From Anolis sagrei (lineage: Eukaryota; Chordata; Lepidosauria; Squamata; Anolidae): DNA of 64,000 bases. Below are positions 1 through 13,902 of the stretch, piece after piece; the first letter of the stretch is position 1; every line of letters begins with the position of its first letter. The DNA lies in contig NC_090026.1 in NCBI RefSeq assembly GCF_037176765.1, positions 61,552,252-61,616,251 on the forward strand, written 5' to 3'. Below the pieces are notes generated by a model. The model was not told the origin of the DNA and searched no databases. It worked only from the letters and a program-made list of their open reading frames with translations. The position numbers were made by a program, and so were the translations under genes.

Positions 1-790
1 CAGAGGTAGTGAGGTCTGTTGGAACTAGGAAAATGGGTTTATATATCTGTGGAATGACCAGGGTGGGACAAAGGACTCTTGTCTGCTGCAGCTAGGTGTG
101 AATGTTTCAACTGACCACCTTGATTAGCATTCAATGGCTTGGAAGTGCCTGGGGGGAATCTTTTATTGAGAGTGATTTGATGTGCCTGATTGTTTACTCT
201 CTGTTGTTTTGCTGTTGTAATTTTTGAGTTTTTTAATACTGGTAGCCAGATTTTGTTCATTTTCATGGTTTCTTCCTTTCTGTTGAAATTGTCCACATGC
301 TTGTGGATTTCAGTGGTTTCTCTGTGTAGTCTGACATGGTGGTTGTGAGAGTGGTCCAGCATTTCTGTGTTCTCAAATAATATGCTGTGTCCAGGTTAGT
401 TCATCAGATGCTCTGCTATGGCTGACTTCTCTGGTTGAAGTAGTCTGCAGTGCCTTTCATGTTCCTTGATTCGTGTTTGGGCAATGCTGAGTTTGGTGGT
501 CCCTATATAGACTTGTTCAGCAAAGGACAAGAGGTATCCTCTCACCTCTGCAGGAGTCTACCATAGTCCATGCAGCTGTGGACAAGTCTACACAGGGACC
601 ACCAAACGCAGCAATGCCCAAACACGAATCAAGGAACATGAAAGGCACTGCAGACTAATTCAACCAGAGAAGTCAGCCATAGCAGAGCACCTGATGAACC
701 AACATTTTATTTGAGAACACAGAAATGCTGGACCACTCTCGCAACCACCATGTCAGACTACACAGAGAAGCCACAGAATAAAACTCCTTG
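1..790. mobile_element. Penelope-like element ends, two fragments head to head
   Basis: 1 to ~520 on the minus strand and ~524-790 on the plus strand carry the same sequence. Read in sense it encodes GIY-YIG endonuclease-like pieces (IGTT...QTRIKEHERHC...EKSAIAEHL) and the tail HRETTEIHKHVDNFNRKEET. The family name rests on the GIY-YIG signature of Penelope-like retroelements. Confidence 0.6.
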
Positions 791-1059
791 CAGGGTATAT
801 TGCTCAACAAAGAATAGCTGTGAGTATTATATTATTTTTGTTTCATAGATATTATTTCTCTATGGTTTATAATTCATGTCACAATGTACCTTTAGCCACT
901 ATCTATGTCCCTTTAGGATCCACCCCTCCAGAAGACTGTTGGTGAATTTCTCACCTCAAAAGTTGAGCTTTTTTGATAATTTGAGTAAGTAGAGTTTCTG
1001 TATATATTCTTACAAACTTGTTATAACAAATTGTTCAACTGTATATGTGTATTCATGAT

Positions 1060-1190
1060 ATGTGTTGTTTGTAGACCCTGACGAAGGCTCTTGTGAGTCG
1101 AAACCGGTTGCAGGTTGGAGTCAATTCATGTGACTACTGGAGTCTACTCATGCAATAAAGAGCAGGACATTTTCTCAAACGAAGACTTTG
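1060..1190 (+). mobile_element. Possible 3' end of a Penelope-like or related retroelement
   Basis: Carries the motif GACGAAGG...GAGTCGAAACCGG, often seen at the ends of GIY-YIG retroelement copies, then AATAAAG. Weak assignment. The flanks 790-1060 and 1190-1330 show nothing recognisable. Confidence 0.3.
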
Positions 1191-1333
1191 TTTTATACTT
1201 CAAGAGAAGAACCAGTTGTTTCTGCTTAATGTGAATGTGGCATTTTTTAAATATGTGTATTTGTAATATATACATTGAGTTAATTTAGTTATTTTCATAT
1301 TACCACAATCAGTGGATTTTGGTCTCCACAGTT

Positions 1334-1600
1334 TCAGGGGAACCCATTTTTCTTTTTCTTTTTGATAAATCCATGTTGATTATTAGCGATGACCGCATTT
1401 GTTTCTAAGTGTTTGCAGACCACTTCCTTAACAATTTTTTCCAGAATCTTGCCTGGTATTGACGTGAGGCTGACCGGACGGTAATTGTTTGGGTCATCCT
1501 TTTTTCCCTTCTTGAAGATTGGGACCATATTGGCCCTCTTCCAATCTGCTGGGAAGTCACCAAACAAGGACAGTAGTTTTACATTATAAAAAGAGTGCAG
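1334..1600 (-). mobile_element. CR1-type LINE reverse-transcriptase fragment
   Basis: The minus-strand reading GDFPADWKRANMVPIFKKGK and YRPVSLTSIPGKILEKIV is the classic fingers region of CR1 reverse transcriptase. Truncated at both ends. Confidence 0.75.
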
Positions 1601-1739
1601 CCATTTTCCTGGCCATAGTTGCTAACAACCAACATGTAAATAGCTGAGAAGAGGGAGTTGTCTTTCCCTTTATCTTTTCTCTGCTCCACCCATATCTTCA
1701 ATCCTGAAATGAAACATGTTCATCTCATTCTTGCTTATT

Positions 1740-2680
1740 TTGGTGAGTATATGCTGATGACCTTGGCCTAACAACACAAGCAAAAGACTTTGAAACAGTT
1801 GAAATCCAACTTACTAATGCGTTGAAAGATCTCTCCAGCTACTTCAAAGATAACCACCTGAGGCCTAACCCTGCCAAAACACAAATATGTGCTTTCCATC
1901 TAAGACACAGTGAAGACATCTGCCCTTGCGCTATGCTACTCTGCTACTGAGTACGCATGCCCAGTGTGGAACACATCTCACCACACTAAAACAGTAGATG
2001 TGGCTCTTAATGAGACATGCCACATTATCACGGAGTGTCTGCGCCCTACACCACTGGAGAAATTACACTGCTTAGCCGGTACTGCACCACCTGACATCCA
2101 CCGGGAAGTGGCAGCCAATAGTGAAAAGACCAAGGCAGAGACATCTCCAGCTCATCCCCTGTTTGGGTATCAGCCAGTACGTCAACGACTTAAATCTAGA
2201 AATAGTTTTCTAAGATCTACAGAGACACTCGCTGGAACACCTCAGAAAGCCAGAGTCCAAAAGTGGCAGGCTCAAACCCAGCACCTCAACCAATGGCTGA
2301 TACCAGAGACTCCCCCTGGGCACATAGAAGACTGGACGACTTTGAAGGCGCTGAACAGACTGCGCTCTGGCACCACGAGATGCAAAGCCAACCTCAAGAA
2401 ATGGGGCCACAAAGTGGAATCCACGACATGTGAGTGTGGAGAAGAGCAAACCACTGACCACCTGCTGCAATGCACCCTGAGCCCTGCCACATGCACAATG
2501 GAGGACCTTCTTGCAGCAACACCAGAAGCACTCCAAGTGGCCAGATACTGGTCAGAGGGCATTTAATCAACTACCAAACTTGCAAATTTTGTGTTTTGTC
2601 TGTTTGTTTGTTTTGTTCTATTAGAAATGTAATACAATTGACTGATTGCCCTGATACGCCAAATAAATCTAAGAAACCAT
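1740..2680 (+). mobile_element. Non-LTR LINE, 3' half of ORF2 (family A, copy 1)
   Basis: Starts in the reverse-transcriptase YADD region (Y-ADDLGLTTQA), loses an internal piece, then continues in one frame (1910-2566) as SALALCYSATEYACPVWNTS to CECGEEQTTDHLLQC and VARYWSEGI, stopping at 2566, then an AATAAAT tail. The Cys-rich end is like the C-terminal knuckle of several LINE clades; exact clade uncertain. Confidence 0.65.
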
Positions 2681-3420
2681 GAAGCCAACAGGAAATTGAA
2701 AGTCACCTGGGAAGGTCAAGAAATTGGAACACTGTTTCCATCCTAAATATCTCGGTGTCACCTTAGATCGAACATTAGCATATAGGAAACACTGCTTGAA
2801 AACAAAGCACAAAGTAGCCGCACGCAATAACATCCTGGCATCCCCCCCCCCCCGCCCCCAGATGTGCAACGGGAAGTTACTGCTAAATGTGAGAGAAATA
2901 AGGTTGAACACTGTGAAAGCCATCCAGTGCATGGCTACCAGCCTCCTCCCAGTAGACACAAATCAAGGAAAAGCTTTATGAGAACTACCACTCCTCTTGG
3001 CGTCCCCCAGCAACAGCAAGGGTATCCATCTGGGCAGCTAAACCAGGAAATCCCAACTGGATGCCCCCCCCCCTAACAAAGTTCTTCGTCCAGGGGCAAA
3101 CCAAGAATGGGCAGTCTGGAACTCCCTGAATAGACTCAGAAGTGGAGTGAGCAGATCAAAAGACAACCTGGCAAAATGGCACTACCTAAAAGAATCCCAT
3201 ACCTTGTGTGACTGTGAAGCAGAACAGACAACTCTGCATCTGTATGCTTGTCCATTGTGCCCTGCCTCATGTACAGAGGAGGAATTGTTGGAGGCTACAG
3301 ACAATGCCATTGCTGTTGCCCGTTTTTGGTCAAAAGATATTTAGCCACCTGCATACCTTCCATTTTATCAGTTTTATACTAATTTATGCAATGCTTTTGA
3401 TATGAAATAAATACACTTCT
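2681..3420 (+). mobile_element. Non-LTR LINE fragment (family A, diverged copy 2)
   Basis: A second, more diverged copy directly abutting the first. It reads KYLGVTLDRTLAYRKHCL, then a deleted middle, then CDCEAEQTTLHLYACPLCPA and VARFWSKDI stop at 3344, with an AATAAAT tail at ~3405-3415. Several frame breaks. Confidence 0.6.
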
Positions 3421-3900
3421 GTAAGTGGAAAGAACCCATCCAAATGATGTTTCCCCCTTTACTGTTGAATATGAAAATATAAGAGGACCAATGTTGCTAT
3501 TTCTTGCACTGAACGTTCCTCTATTTGGCTGCAATATTATGCGCATTACCCGCTACATGGGCCTTCCTTCCGAGTGCACAGGACTGGATTGTTAATATTC
3601 TTTTCATTTCTTCTTCAGCTTTTATGCTTTTATGTGTGAGCACAGAATACTGAGTAACATAACATTAAAAGTAAAGGTTTATGCATTAAAATACTTATGC
3701 AACTTCTTTGGTGTAGCTAAACACCATTTTAAATATTAATAACAAAAAAATCAAAACTAAAATTAAATATACACCACAACCATAGTTTATAAAGGGGAAG
3801 TAATGGGAAGAAACAAATCAGATAAGAAAAAAAATATTCATCTAAACTTTTAAAACACAGTTTTGAGCACAATATAAAACAACATAAAATAACTAATTAT
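3421..3900. other. AT-rich flank of the zinc-finger gene 3' end
   Basis: No coding feature or recognisable repeat seen. It probably includes the 3' untranslated region of the minus-strand gene ending at 3907, but no canonical poly(A) signal could be fixed. Confidence 0.35.
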
Positions 3901-3906
3901 CTTCCT

Positions 3907-3986
3907 TCAAGTGGTGCGGGCATTCTTCTTGGATTTCAGGGTCACATTTTGAATGTTGATCTTTATCGTCTTTTTAACTTCATTTC
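3907..3986 (-). CDS. Zinc-finger gene, terminal exon 16 with stop
   Basis: Acceptor follows the pyrimidine-rich tract CTCTCCGCTTTTCTCTTTG and ends ATCAAG. Phase 1 joins exon 15 and the last 25 residues (NEVKKTIKIN...KKNARTT) end at TGA 3907-3909. The basic tail is consistent with the rest of the protein. A canonical AATAAA was not found just downstream, so the 3' end is undefined. Confidence 0.7.
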
Positions 3987-6900
3987 CTTGATCAAAGAGA
4001 AAAGCGGAGAGCCAAGTTATCAAAAATAAAATTAAACATACAAGTTCCAACTTATATATAGATAATTCCATCACTATAATAAATATTGGCAACTAAGTTT
4101 GTGGAAATACCATGGCTTGAGACACAAAAATGAGAGGAATGGCTTGTTTCTTCACAACAGATCAGCTTTGTTATAAAACTGTTGTCTAGAATTTTTCTGT
4201 TTTTAATAGTATATTTTTATAGGGTTTTCTGTAAATTCTTCTAGCTAAATAAGAATCTGCTTCTTAAAGTTAAACGCTCTGAAACTAATGTAAAGCAGAT
4301 GAGTTAAGGGCCCAGAGAGATAGACTTAAAATGAAGGACTGTTTATGTACTATCAGTACTGGCTAACAATGATAGCAACAGTCAACTTACTAGGTCTTGC
4401 ATGCTATTTCAAAATCTTTGGTAACAGCAGGCCCGTAGCGAGGGGGGGGGGTTTGGGGTTCAAACCCCCCCCCCTAAATGTTTCAGATTTTTTTAAAAAA
4501 CCTGGTTTACTCATGAATTTTAACTGGTTAACCAAAACCCCATGCTAAGTCTATGAGATGCAAAAAATCAAGAGTCCCTCCAGAACTGCACTATCTCAAG
4601 CACTATTTCAGGCAAATATTAGCAATTTATTCACACTGTCATTACTTGCAGCAATAGCCGATGTAGTTGTTCTGGTACAGCTGTACCAGGAGCTCCAACT
4701 TTATTTGCCTTGTATTAAATGTTTGCTTGCAGTTTCAGGGACTCTGCAGATAGGTGGCTTCTTTGGTTGCAGTCATAGGGCAAGTCACCTGTCCATCATT
4801 GTTAAGTTTTGGTCCCGCCCCTTGCTCAGGGCAATTGGGAAGGGAAGGGAGCCATTTTTAGTTAGTCTCAGCAAGGTAAGCTTATGTATAGGATGTGTGC
4901 AAGCTTCCCCTGTACAAAAGCTTCAACCCTGAAGACCTTCCGGGGGAGAAAGGTCTTAAGAGTCTCCAAAGAATTTCCAGGAAAACAGCCCTAAAGACCA
5001 AAGAACTCCAGCTGGAGAACATCTACTGCCTTGCTGGTAGGTAGGTCCACTCAGCGTTCGAGACGCAGTTCGACCCGGTAGCGGAGCCCACATCAGTAAG
5101 GGTTAGATTACAGTCAGCCTAGGAGAAGTTAAAACGGGGATTTTCCTTTAAAGAAGAGGTTATTGAAGACAGTTGCCTGTCCTTTGTGGGCAAGATTAGG
5201 AATTCACCAGTTGCCTAAAAGCTTGGAATCATTTGCTTAACTTTACTGAAGAAAAGAGAAGTTTCTGTTTGATTGTTCATTAATAAAAGACTTTGTTGTA
5301 CTTCTCAAGCCATCTAAAGACTGTTTGTGGTGGAAACCTCTGAGAACTTCTCTTTAGGCCCCCTGGCTTCCCGCTGAGCAAAGGTTGCACATCCTGTTCT
5401 AAAGACAATTATTTACAGGCCCAGCGTGCGACAGAACAGTAGTGAAGCAATCAAGTTGGGGGGGGGGATGTTAAATGCTCTCATTAAGGAGGCCAGACTT
5501 GGTGGAGGTGGTTGACAAGGGCGGAGCTGCAGGCTATTGAAGGCTGCTCTGCCCCCTGCTGTGCTCTTTGCTTCAGCGTGAGCTAGGAGGCAGGTTTCAA
5601 CCCCCCCCCCCTGCGAAAATTTCAACCCCCTCTCCCCGAAAATTTCAACCCCTCCCGAATTTTTTTTCTAGCTACGGCCCTGGGTAACAGTACCCTTTAC
5701 TGGCATGTACTATACTAAATGGTGGCACCAATGCAATTATGAATCATGGTTAAAGCAGTGAGAATATGATGGAGGAACCCAAGGGAGAAATAATTATACA
5801 TTTATTCCTTAAGCCTTGAACTGTGTTTAACGATGAGCAGTTTTATGATTAACCACTGATAGATAATAAGAATTTAATCCACCCCCGCCTTGATCTACTT
5901 AATTTTAGTGGCTAGCTATTTGTCAAATCTCATAGTTAGAACCTAAAAAGTAGGGTGTTTGGTGCACATGACACATACATACAGAACAGTACAGAAAAGC
6001 AAATTACCACGTAATGATGGGTTCAACGCAGTTGGTTTGGGTGAGGTGGCAGCAACTTCACCAGCATTCTTTCTTACACTACTGAGCAACTTTGAAATAT
6101 GACTCTTAGACGCTGACGAACCAGGAATAGAGCCAATGGGTATATCTGACATATTTGGAAATGAAGGTTTTCTGTCTGATGCAGAAATTTTACCAAGAGA
6201 AGCCTGTTCATTGGGTGCATCTACCAATGTGGATGCAGAAACCCCATGCTTAAAATGTTTACGTTTCTCGTTTACACTCGGTGGTGATGCTTTCCGCTTC
6301 TTTTGTGGATTGACTGTTTCCATAACTTCAGATGACTGCTTTTCAGATGACTTTTCAGGAAAACCTATAGGACAGAAAAATAGCTAGATAACTAATTTTT
6401 TTAGAGATACAAGAATACAGGAGAAAGCACATTTTTAAAGGTACATTGGTAATTGTTTTTTCAAGCATGCCCTACATTAATTTAAATACTTTCTTTCTGT
6501 GAAAAGGAAAAAAAAATCAGACATGAAGTCTACCTCCTCTTCAAAATGACTTACTGATTCAAAGCAGATATTTAATATAAAATGTTGCTAGTCATCAATC
6601 ACAATATGGTGCAGCCATAATTATAATTCAAAGCAGATATCTATATAAATAAAAATGTAATGTTCATTTGTGGGATTAACAGAATTCAAAAACCAGTGGG
6701 CGAATTGACATCAAATTTGTACAGCTTACATTTAACAACCCAATGTATGTCCTTCACTCAAAAATGTTTGATTTTGTCATTTGGGAGTTGTAGTTCTTGG
6801 GATTTATAGTTCACCTGCAATCAAAAAGCATTCTGAACTCCACCAATGATTGAATTATCCAAATATGGCACATAGAACTCCCACGACGAACAGAAAATAT

Positions 6901-9900
6901 ATATCAGTGATCGGTTGGGGGGGGGGGCAAATACTGTTTGCTTACCATTGAAAAATACCTAGGGCCACCTCTGACTGTTACCCCTCTGAAGCTATTAAGA
7001 ACTCCCATGACCAACAGAAAACACTGGAAGGGTTTGGTGGGCATTGACCTTGAGTTTGGGAGTTGTAGTTCACCTACATCCAGAGAGCACGGTGGACTCA
7101 AACAATGATGGATCTGGACCAAACTTGACACAAATATTCCATATACCCAAATATGAACACAGATGGAGTTTGGAGGAAATAGACCTTGACATTTGGGATT
7201 TGTACTTACTGGGATTTATAGTTCACTGCAATTAAAGAGCATTCTGAAACCCACAAACGACAGAAATGGGGCAAACTTCCCACACAGAACCCCCATGACC
7301 AACAGAAAATACTTAATGCCATCCAGTCCAACTCTCTTCACCAGGGCAAGAAAATGTAATCAAAGCCCTCCTGACAAAGAGCCATCCAGCCATAGATATA
7401 GATAGATCTATATGATTCACACACAGACAGATATAATATCATATATTTGAAAGGGGCCCCTAAAGAAGGACAACGATATGTTGCATGTTCCAGAGTAGGC
7501 AAATCAGACACTCTCCACATCAACACTGACAAAGAAACAACAAGAAATACTGTTTACCCACAAGCAGAAAGAAATTGCATAGATTAGAAACCATTACTTT
7601 ATTTTCCAGCTCACCAGACTGGGCCACAGCAACGCGTGGCAGGGACAGCTAGTACACAATAAAAGTGAAAATGTGTGTATGTTGCAGAGGTGTCCACTTG
7701 CACAGACAGCCTCACAGATAGTATCCTGCCTCCAGAAACAGGCTATAGTTCCAAGTGCTGAGAAGCCTCCAAAGGCACTCCCTCAACTGACATTGCAGGT
7801 TATAGTGAGCGCCATGAACATGTAGCCCAACCCCTGCCAATATCCTCCCCAAACACCAACAACCCAAGGAATGCTTTCATTCGGGGAACTTTCCTTCCTA
7901 GATGTTGTTTTTTTTCTCCAGAATGGACATCCCAGGGCTCCTTTCGCTCTCCAAATTTGCATGACCCCACCCACTGCCTCTCACTTAACCCTTTCCTATG
8001 CATTCCTATGGCACACAGCAAACAGAAATTGATCTGCAACTGACTGTGGAGCCCTATTCTTGATCTGCATCTTCTTCCGCAGTGAGGGCATTGGTTCTCT
8101 CTTTCACCCTCCATTCGTGCCTCTTTAAATTCTGCAGCACTGCTGGTCACAGCTGACCTCCAACTGGAGTGCTCAAGGGCCAGGGCTTCCCAGTTCTCAG
8201 TGTCTATGCCAGAATTTTTGAGGTTGGCTCTGAGCCCATCTTTAAATCTCTTTTCCTGTTCTCCAATATTCCATTTTCCGTTCTTGAGTTCAGAGTAGAG
8301 CAACTGCTTTAGGAGACGGTGGTCGAGCATCCGGACAACGTGGCTGGTCCAGCGGAGTCAATGCTGATGGTCTTTGCTTCTTCCAGCAAGCTGACGCTTG
8401 TCCGCCTGTCTTCTCAAGAGATTTGCAGGATTTTCCGGAGGCAGCGCTGATGGAATCGTTCCAGGAGTTGCATGTGACATCTGTAGACAGTCCATGTTTC
8501 ACAGGTACTAATCTAAGTATTATACTTTAACTCTATCAAAAAAAGAAGCCATTCCCCTCTCTGAGTAGAGTGGCCCATCTACTCTAAGTACCAATGCTGT
8601 TTTCTCTGCCATGACATCACTTCTCGCATATTTGAATGCCTGGACAGGGAGATAGTGGCAGTAGCAAGGGGCTTCTGGACCTGGGACAGCATTTCTGCTT
8701 TCACATCTCCATGGAATAACTTTTATCTTATCTATGGGTTATATTGATATTCATAATTTCGACCCTAAAATCTGCCCTTGACTTATACATGAGGGTGACT
8801 TATTCATTAGTAAATATTTTAGCTCTCACAACTAATTATTTATTTTGCATCAACAGCATTAATCTCTTAGCCCTTTTTAACACTGGACTTTGTCTGTTGG
8901 CCGCTTGATTTTTTTCTCAAAGTTCAAGCAACCATCCTCTCAAGTTCTCAGCTTCTTACCAGTGTTAGGTTCATCATCTGTCTCAGATGTCATCTGCAAC
9001 GGTTCTGACTCGTCAACGTTTTCTTCTGGATTTGATTCAGAAAAGTCCTAAAAGTAAATTTTGTATACAATATGAAAGTTATTTCAATAAATACTTAGAA
9101 TGCAATAAATTGTGTTTTTCAAAGGTGATGATGTCTATTAAATAAAACCTTGAGTTTCAATACCTCTTTCGAAAAGAGTAAATCCAAATTTAAGAAAAAT
9201 GCAAGACCATAACTGTAGCCTATTAACATCAGAAACGGAGAAAGATCTGATCAGCTGGGAAATATATCCACTATCTTGCCTGGGAAGAAAGCAGCCTATA
9301 AAGATAGTAATTCTACTAAGAATAATGTCCCTACACATTACATTTTTTTTACAACTCAGAATAGTTAGGTGAAAATTTGGTAGCCGAAAATATAAGAAAT
9401 TTAGATGATCATAAGTATTAGCTGAAAATCTGTATCAGAAAAAAATAAAAGGAGAAATGGGATTGCCAAGCAGATTTCATTATAATCAAATTATAAAAAT
9501 AGTGAAAATAAAAAAATGGGAACTTGGATAAATCAACATATACAGGGTGAGACAGCATAACTCCCTTTTTTAAAATGCGTGCCATTCAGTCGGTTGAAGA
9601 CGTAGCGGAGCGCTAGTGGTCTCGTTCGAAAGGCGGGAGTATACAGTTTTGTCCTGACACAGTTCAGTTGCAATCATGTGTTGGAACAGTGAGGAGTGTG
9701 CCTTTGCCGTTGAGGCCTACTTTTTGAGTGGATTTGGAGTGGCTGACCCGCTCTCCAGATTTGGCCCCTTGTGATTTTTTTCTATGGGTTTTTTTGAAAT
9801 CCTGTGTTTATGTGAACCGTCCAAGGACCCTACAAGATTTGAAGACCAACATCCAGGAAGAAATTGCCAACATAACACCTGCTATGCTGGCAAGAGTCAT

Positions 9901-12900
9901 GACAAATGCCAGAAATCGGTTTACTCAGTGTATGGAGAATGGAGAATGGGGGACGTCACCTACCTAATTTGATCTTCAAAAGTACGTAAAACAAAACTTT
10001 AGGTATGCGCCTACATTATAATTTTTTTTTAAAGAAATCTGATTCATACTATGGGTTTTATTAAGTTTTGAAAAAAGGAAGTTATGCTGCCTCACCCTGT
10101 ATATGGAAAACATTTATGGGAAATGGTTTGGTACAAATCAAAAATATATTATCTCCAGTCCAAAAGTATTATCTCATACAAAATCTCTTCTCAAAGTTTA
10201 GTTCGGGGGAAAATAGTATAAATATAAACATTAAAGTAAGATAATTCTTATCATAATCAAATATATAATAGGAAAAATATTATCTGAGCTACAGAGAAAA
10301 ATAACTTCCTGTCATATATACTTCTGCACAAGTATTTCTTAATTTCAGTGATATAATTAAGGGAAGTTTAGAAAATCATATTGTTAACAGTGCTGTAAAA
10401 TACTGGGACTGATCTGTGGCATATCATGCCAGGAAATCCAGCGACTTGTTCTCCTCTGCTTTGACCATTGCAGTTTTAAGAAGTTAAAGCAATGTCCCAA
10501 TGAGAAATCCCATTTTCAACCAGAGGTTCCTGAAACCCTATAGTACCTTGAGAGGTTGCCAGGGGCCTTTGTGAAGAATCGTGATTTTTTTTTTTTTTTA
10601 AAAAAAGCAGTTTTTAAAATAATAATTGTATGCATCAGTTTGCTAAGCAGTTTAGAACTTATCTAATCCTATAACAAATAGTGGAAATATTAAGAGGAAA
10701 TTACTTTTGTTTCTGAAACCTTCTGACGATACACCACCAATGAATCAGTAAGTATCTGGACAACTTTCAAGATAAATGCAGCATCATATTCATCCCCTAT
10801 TTGAAAGGTTTGCTGGAAAGAGATATAACACAAGTCAAAATATTAAACGAGGAAAAATACAATTGATTGCAAGCACATAAAGTTCAGTTACATGCTTAGT
10901 GCAGTCATGCGGTTAATTTTTTGGAGTCCTAATACAGTGGGGGGGGGGGGGGAGTATTTAGTCAAATACCAACTGTACAAGTTCTCCCACTTAAAAAGAT
11001 GAGAGAGGCCTGTAATTGACAACATAGGTAGACCTCAACTATGAAAGACAACATGAGAAAAATCACAACCCTATAGAAAACCTTTGGAGGGAGCTGAAAG
11101 TCCAAAACATCACTGCTCTTACTCTGCATGGAGTAATGGGCCAACATACCAGCAACAGTGTGTCCCAACCTTGTGAGGATTTACAGAAAACATTTGACAT
11201 CTGTCATTCTCAATAAAGAATATATAACAAAGTATTGAGATGAACTTTTGTCATGGACCAAATACTTATTTTCCACCATAATTTGCAAATAAATTCGTTA
11301 AAAATCAGACAATGTGATTTTCTGAATGTGTTTTATCATGTTGTCTCTCATAGTTGAGGTCTACCTATGATGTCAGTTACTGGCCTCTCACATCTTTTTA
11401 AGTGGGAGAACTTGTACAATTGGTACCTGACAAAATACCTTTTTTCCCCATTGTATCATACATGCAAAAAAACCTAGTTTCGTAAAAAGTCAGTGAGATG
11501 AAACTAGCTTGAATGTAAGTGACAATTTAAATGTTCCACTTTCAAAAAACAAAGATGTTCATCCACATACCAAAGGAAAACTGTCATCCCTAGACATCCA
11601 CAGAAATGATTTCCCTTTCAAATGATGCACAGCCACCTCCCGTTCCCCTGCACGCAACTTGCCTCATCCTAATAATAATATTAATATTAATATTAATAAT
11701 AATAATAATAACCTTATTTATACCCCGCTACCATCTCCCCAAGGGACTCGGAGCGTCTTGCATGAGGCCAAGCCCATGCGGTGGCTTGGGAGTGTGGATC
11801 AACCCAGACAGCGAGACGGGGATTGTCTACGCCGATGTTTGATCAAGGTCCGGAGAGATGGCAATCGACTTCTGGCCCGGGCACTGCGGTCCAACATGAC
11901 TGCCTTTTTCGCCGAGAATGCCCTTTTGACCAGGACCCAACCGGTTGCCCATGGTCAGCCAGGAAGAGAGCTGGGCCAGTTGATCGCATCGTGGGCCTTG
12001 CTGAGGCTCCTCTGGCGATGGATGAACTCCCCAACATCTCAGTGATCCTAGTGGGGGGTCAGGCCTCCTCGACTGAGGCAATCCGGAGTGGTGAAAATAG
12101 AAAGGGGGTTCTATCTGCTTCCATATATGTTAGAGCTGTAATACAACCTGTATGGTGACATATTCTAGGTGACGGGACAAAATTAGCCCTGAATTCAGAG
12201 AACGTATTTCTATCATTACCACTGAGTACCATAGCACTATGGATTTTTTTCATAATGAAGAGCACTGGCATTAATACATAGGTACATTTCCTTTTAGCCT
12301 TGGAAACTACTTTTCAAAAGTTATTTTTGTTTTCATTTTAAGATAACTATGTCCCATTAGCAAGTAATCTTTATTTGCCATATATTGTTTGCAATTTATG
12401 AAGCTCTACCACAATAGTGATTTTGCTTTAGGCACAAAATTGAAAACATTCACTGGTGCTTGCACTGGAAAATAGCAATTATTATAGAAGAACACTGAGG
12501 TGAGGGTATTTATATGGTGTGTAGAAAAGAGCAAGTTTAACCAAAATATTGTTTGCACAGCAAAGAACAATCAAATTATATCCTGATATAATTACATTAT
12601 ATTTTTAAGGCACCTCCACATCTAGACTAGTGAAACAGACAACATAGATACATAATTTAATACCTACCAGATAATGTATAATTTGTTCATTGTTAGTGAA
12701 TAAATATGAACCAATTAACTCTTCTTTATTCTGTAAAACAAAAAAAATCTCTTTTTTAAAATCAGTTATTTAAAAAAAATTGTATATAGAGAAACTAGGA
12801 GTATGACATTAAAATGTGAAAAATCTGTTTATAACCAGAATTCTTGAAGTTATTTTATTTTAATTCCATATAAATAGAAATATAGCAGTAAATGTCAAAA

Positions 12901-13864
12901 TATAGTAATGGTTTTAACTAATGACTAACTGAATACAGGAGAGACAATGTAGTGTAATAGGAGACAAGCTGGAATGTGTCCAATAATCAAGGGTCTGGAG
13001 AACGAGCCCTGTGAGGAGCGGCTTAAAGAGTTGGGCATGTTTAGCCTGAAGAAGAGACAGCTGAGAGGAGACATGATAGCCATGTATAAATATGTGAAAA
13101 GAAGTCATAGGGAGGAGGGAGCAGGCTTGTTTTTTGCTGCCCTGAAGACCAGGATGCAGAACAATGGCTTCAAACTACAAGAGAGGAGATTCCATCTAAA
13201 CATTAGAAAGAACTTTGTGATTGTGAGAGCTGTTCAGCAGTGGAACTCTCTGCTCTGGAGTGTGGCGGAGGCTCCTTCTTTGGAAGCTTTTACACAGAGG
13301 CTAGTTGGCCATCTGTCGGGGTAGCTTTGAATGCAATTTTCCTGCTTCTTGGCAGGGAGTTGGACTGGATGGCCCATGAGGTCTCTTCCAACTCTATGAT
13401 TCTATGAGAAAGGCAGCACTGTGTAGTATTTTGAGTGTTGGACTAGGAATCTGGAAGACCAGTGTTCAAATTCCTGCCTAGCCATTGGAAATCACACTGT
13501 CATCCTCAGAAGGCAATGACATATCCTCTGAATAAATTGTGCCAAGAAAACCTCATGTTAGTACTGAAGGCACATAACAAACACAAACAAAAGACTTCTA
13601 CAGCTGAACACTTCCATTAAAAGGATTACCTTTTCTTCATCTTTTGATTTGCTGATGTCATCACACTTTGTAGAATGGTGAGTGGTCCTTTCCAAGGGCA
13701 CTATCCCATCTGATGTTCTTTTGTGGAAAAAAAATTATTACTATATTCTAGAACTGTTGAGGATTAATTGCATGAAATGAAAAGATAATTGTGTCGATTT
13801 GTTTTGATTTGTACTCCATCCACATTGAAGCCAGAGTTTACAAAGATAACTGAGGACACACTTC

Positions 13865-13902
<38 letters not shown>

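Noticed and set aside
3990-4092. Hydrophobic stretch upstream of the terminal exon (LELVCLILFLITWLSAFLF) as a membrane segment
   Set aside because: It lies in the intron; its pyrimidine-rich antisense nature is the splice acceptor tract. The coding part starts at 3986.
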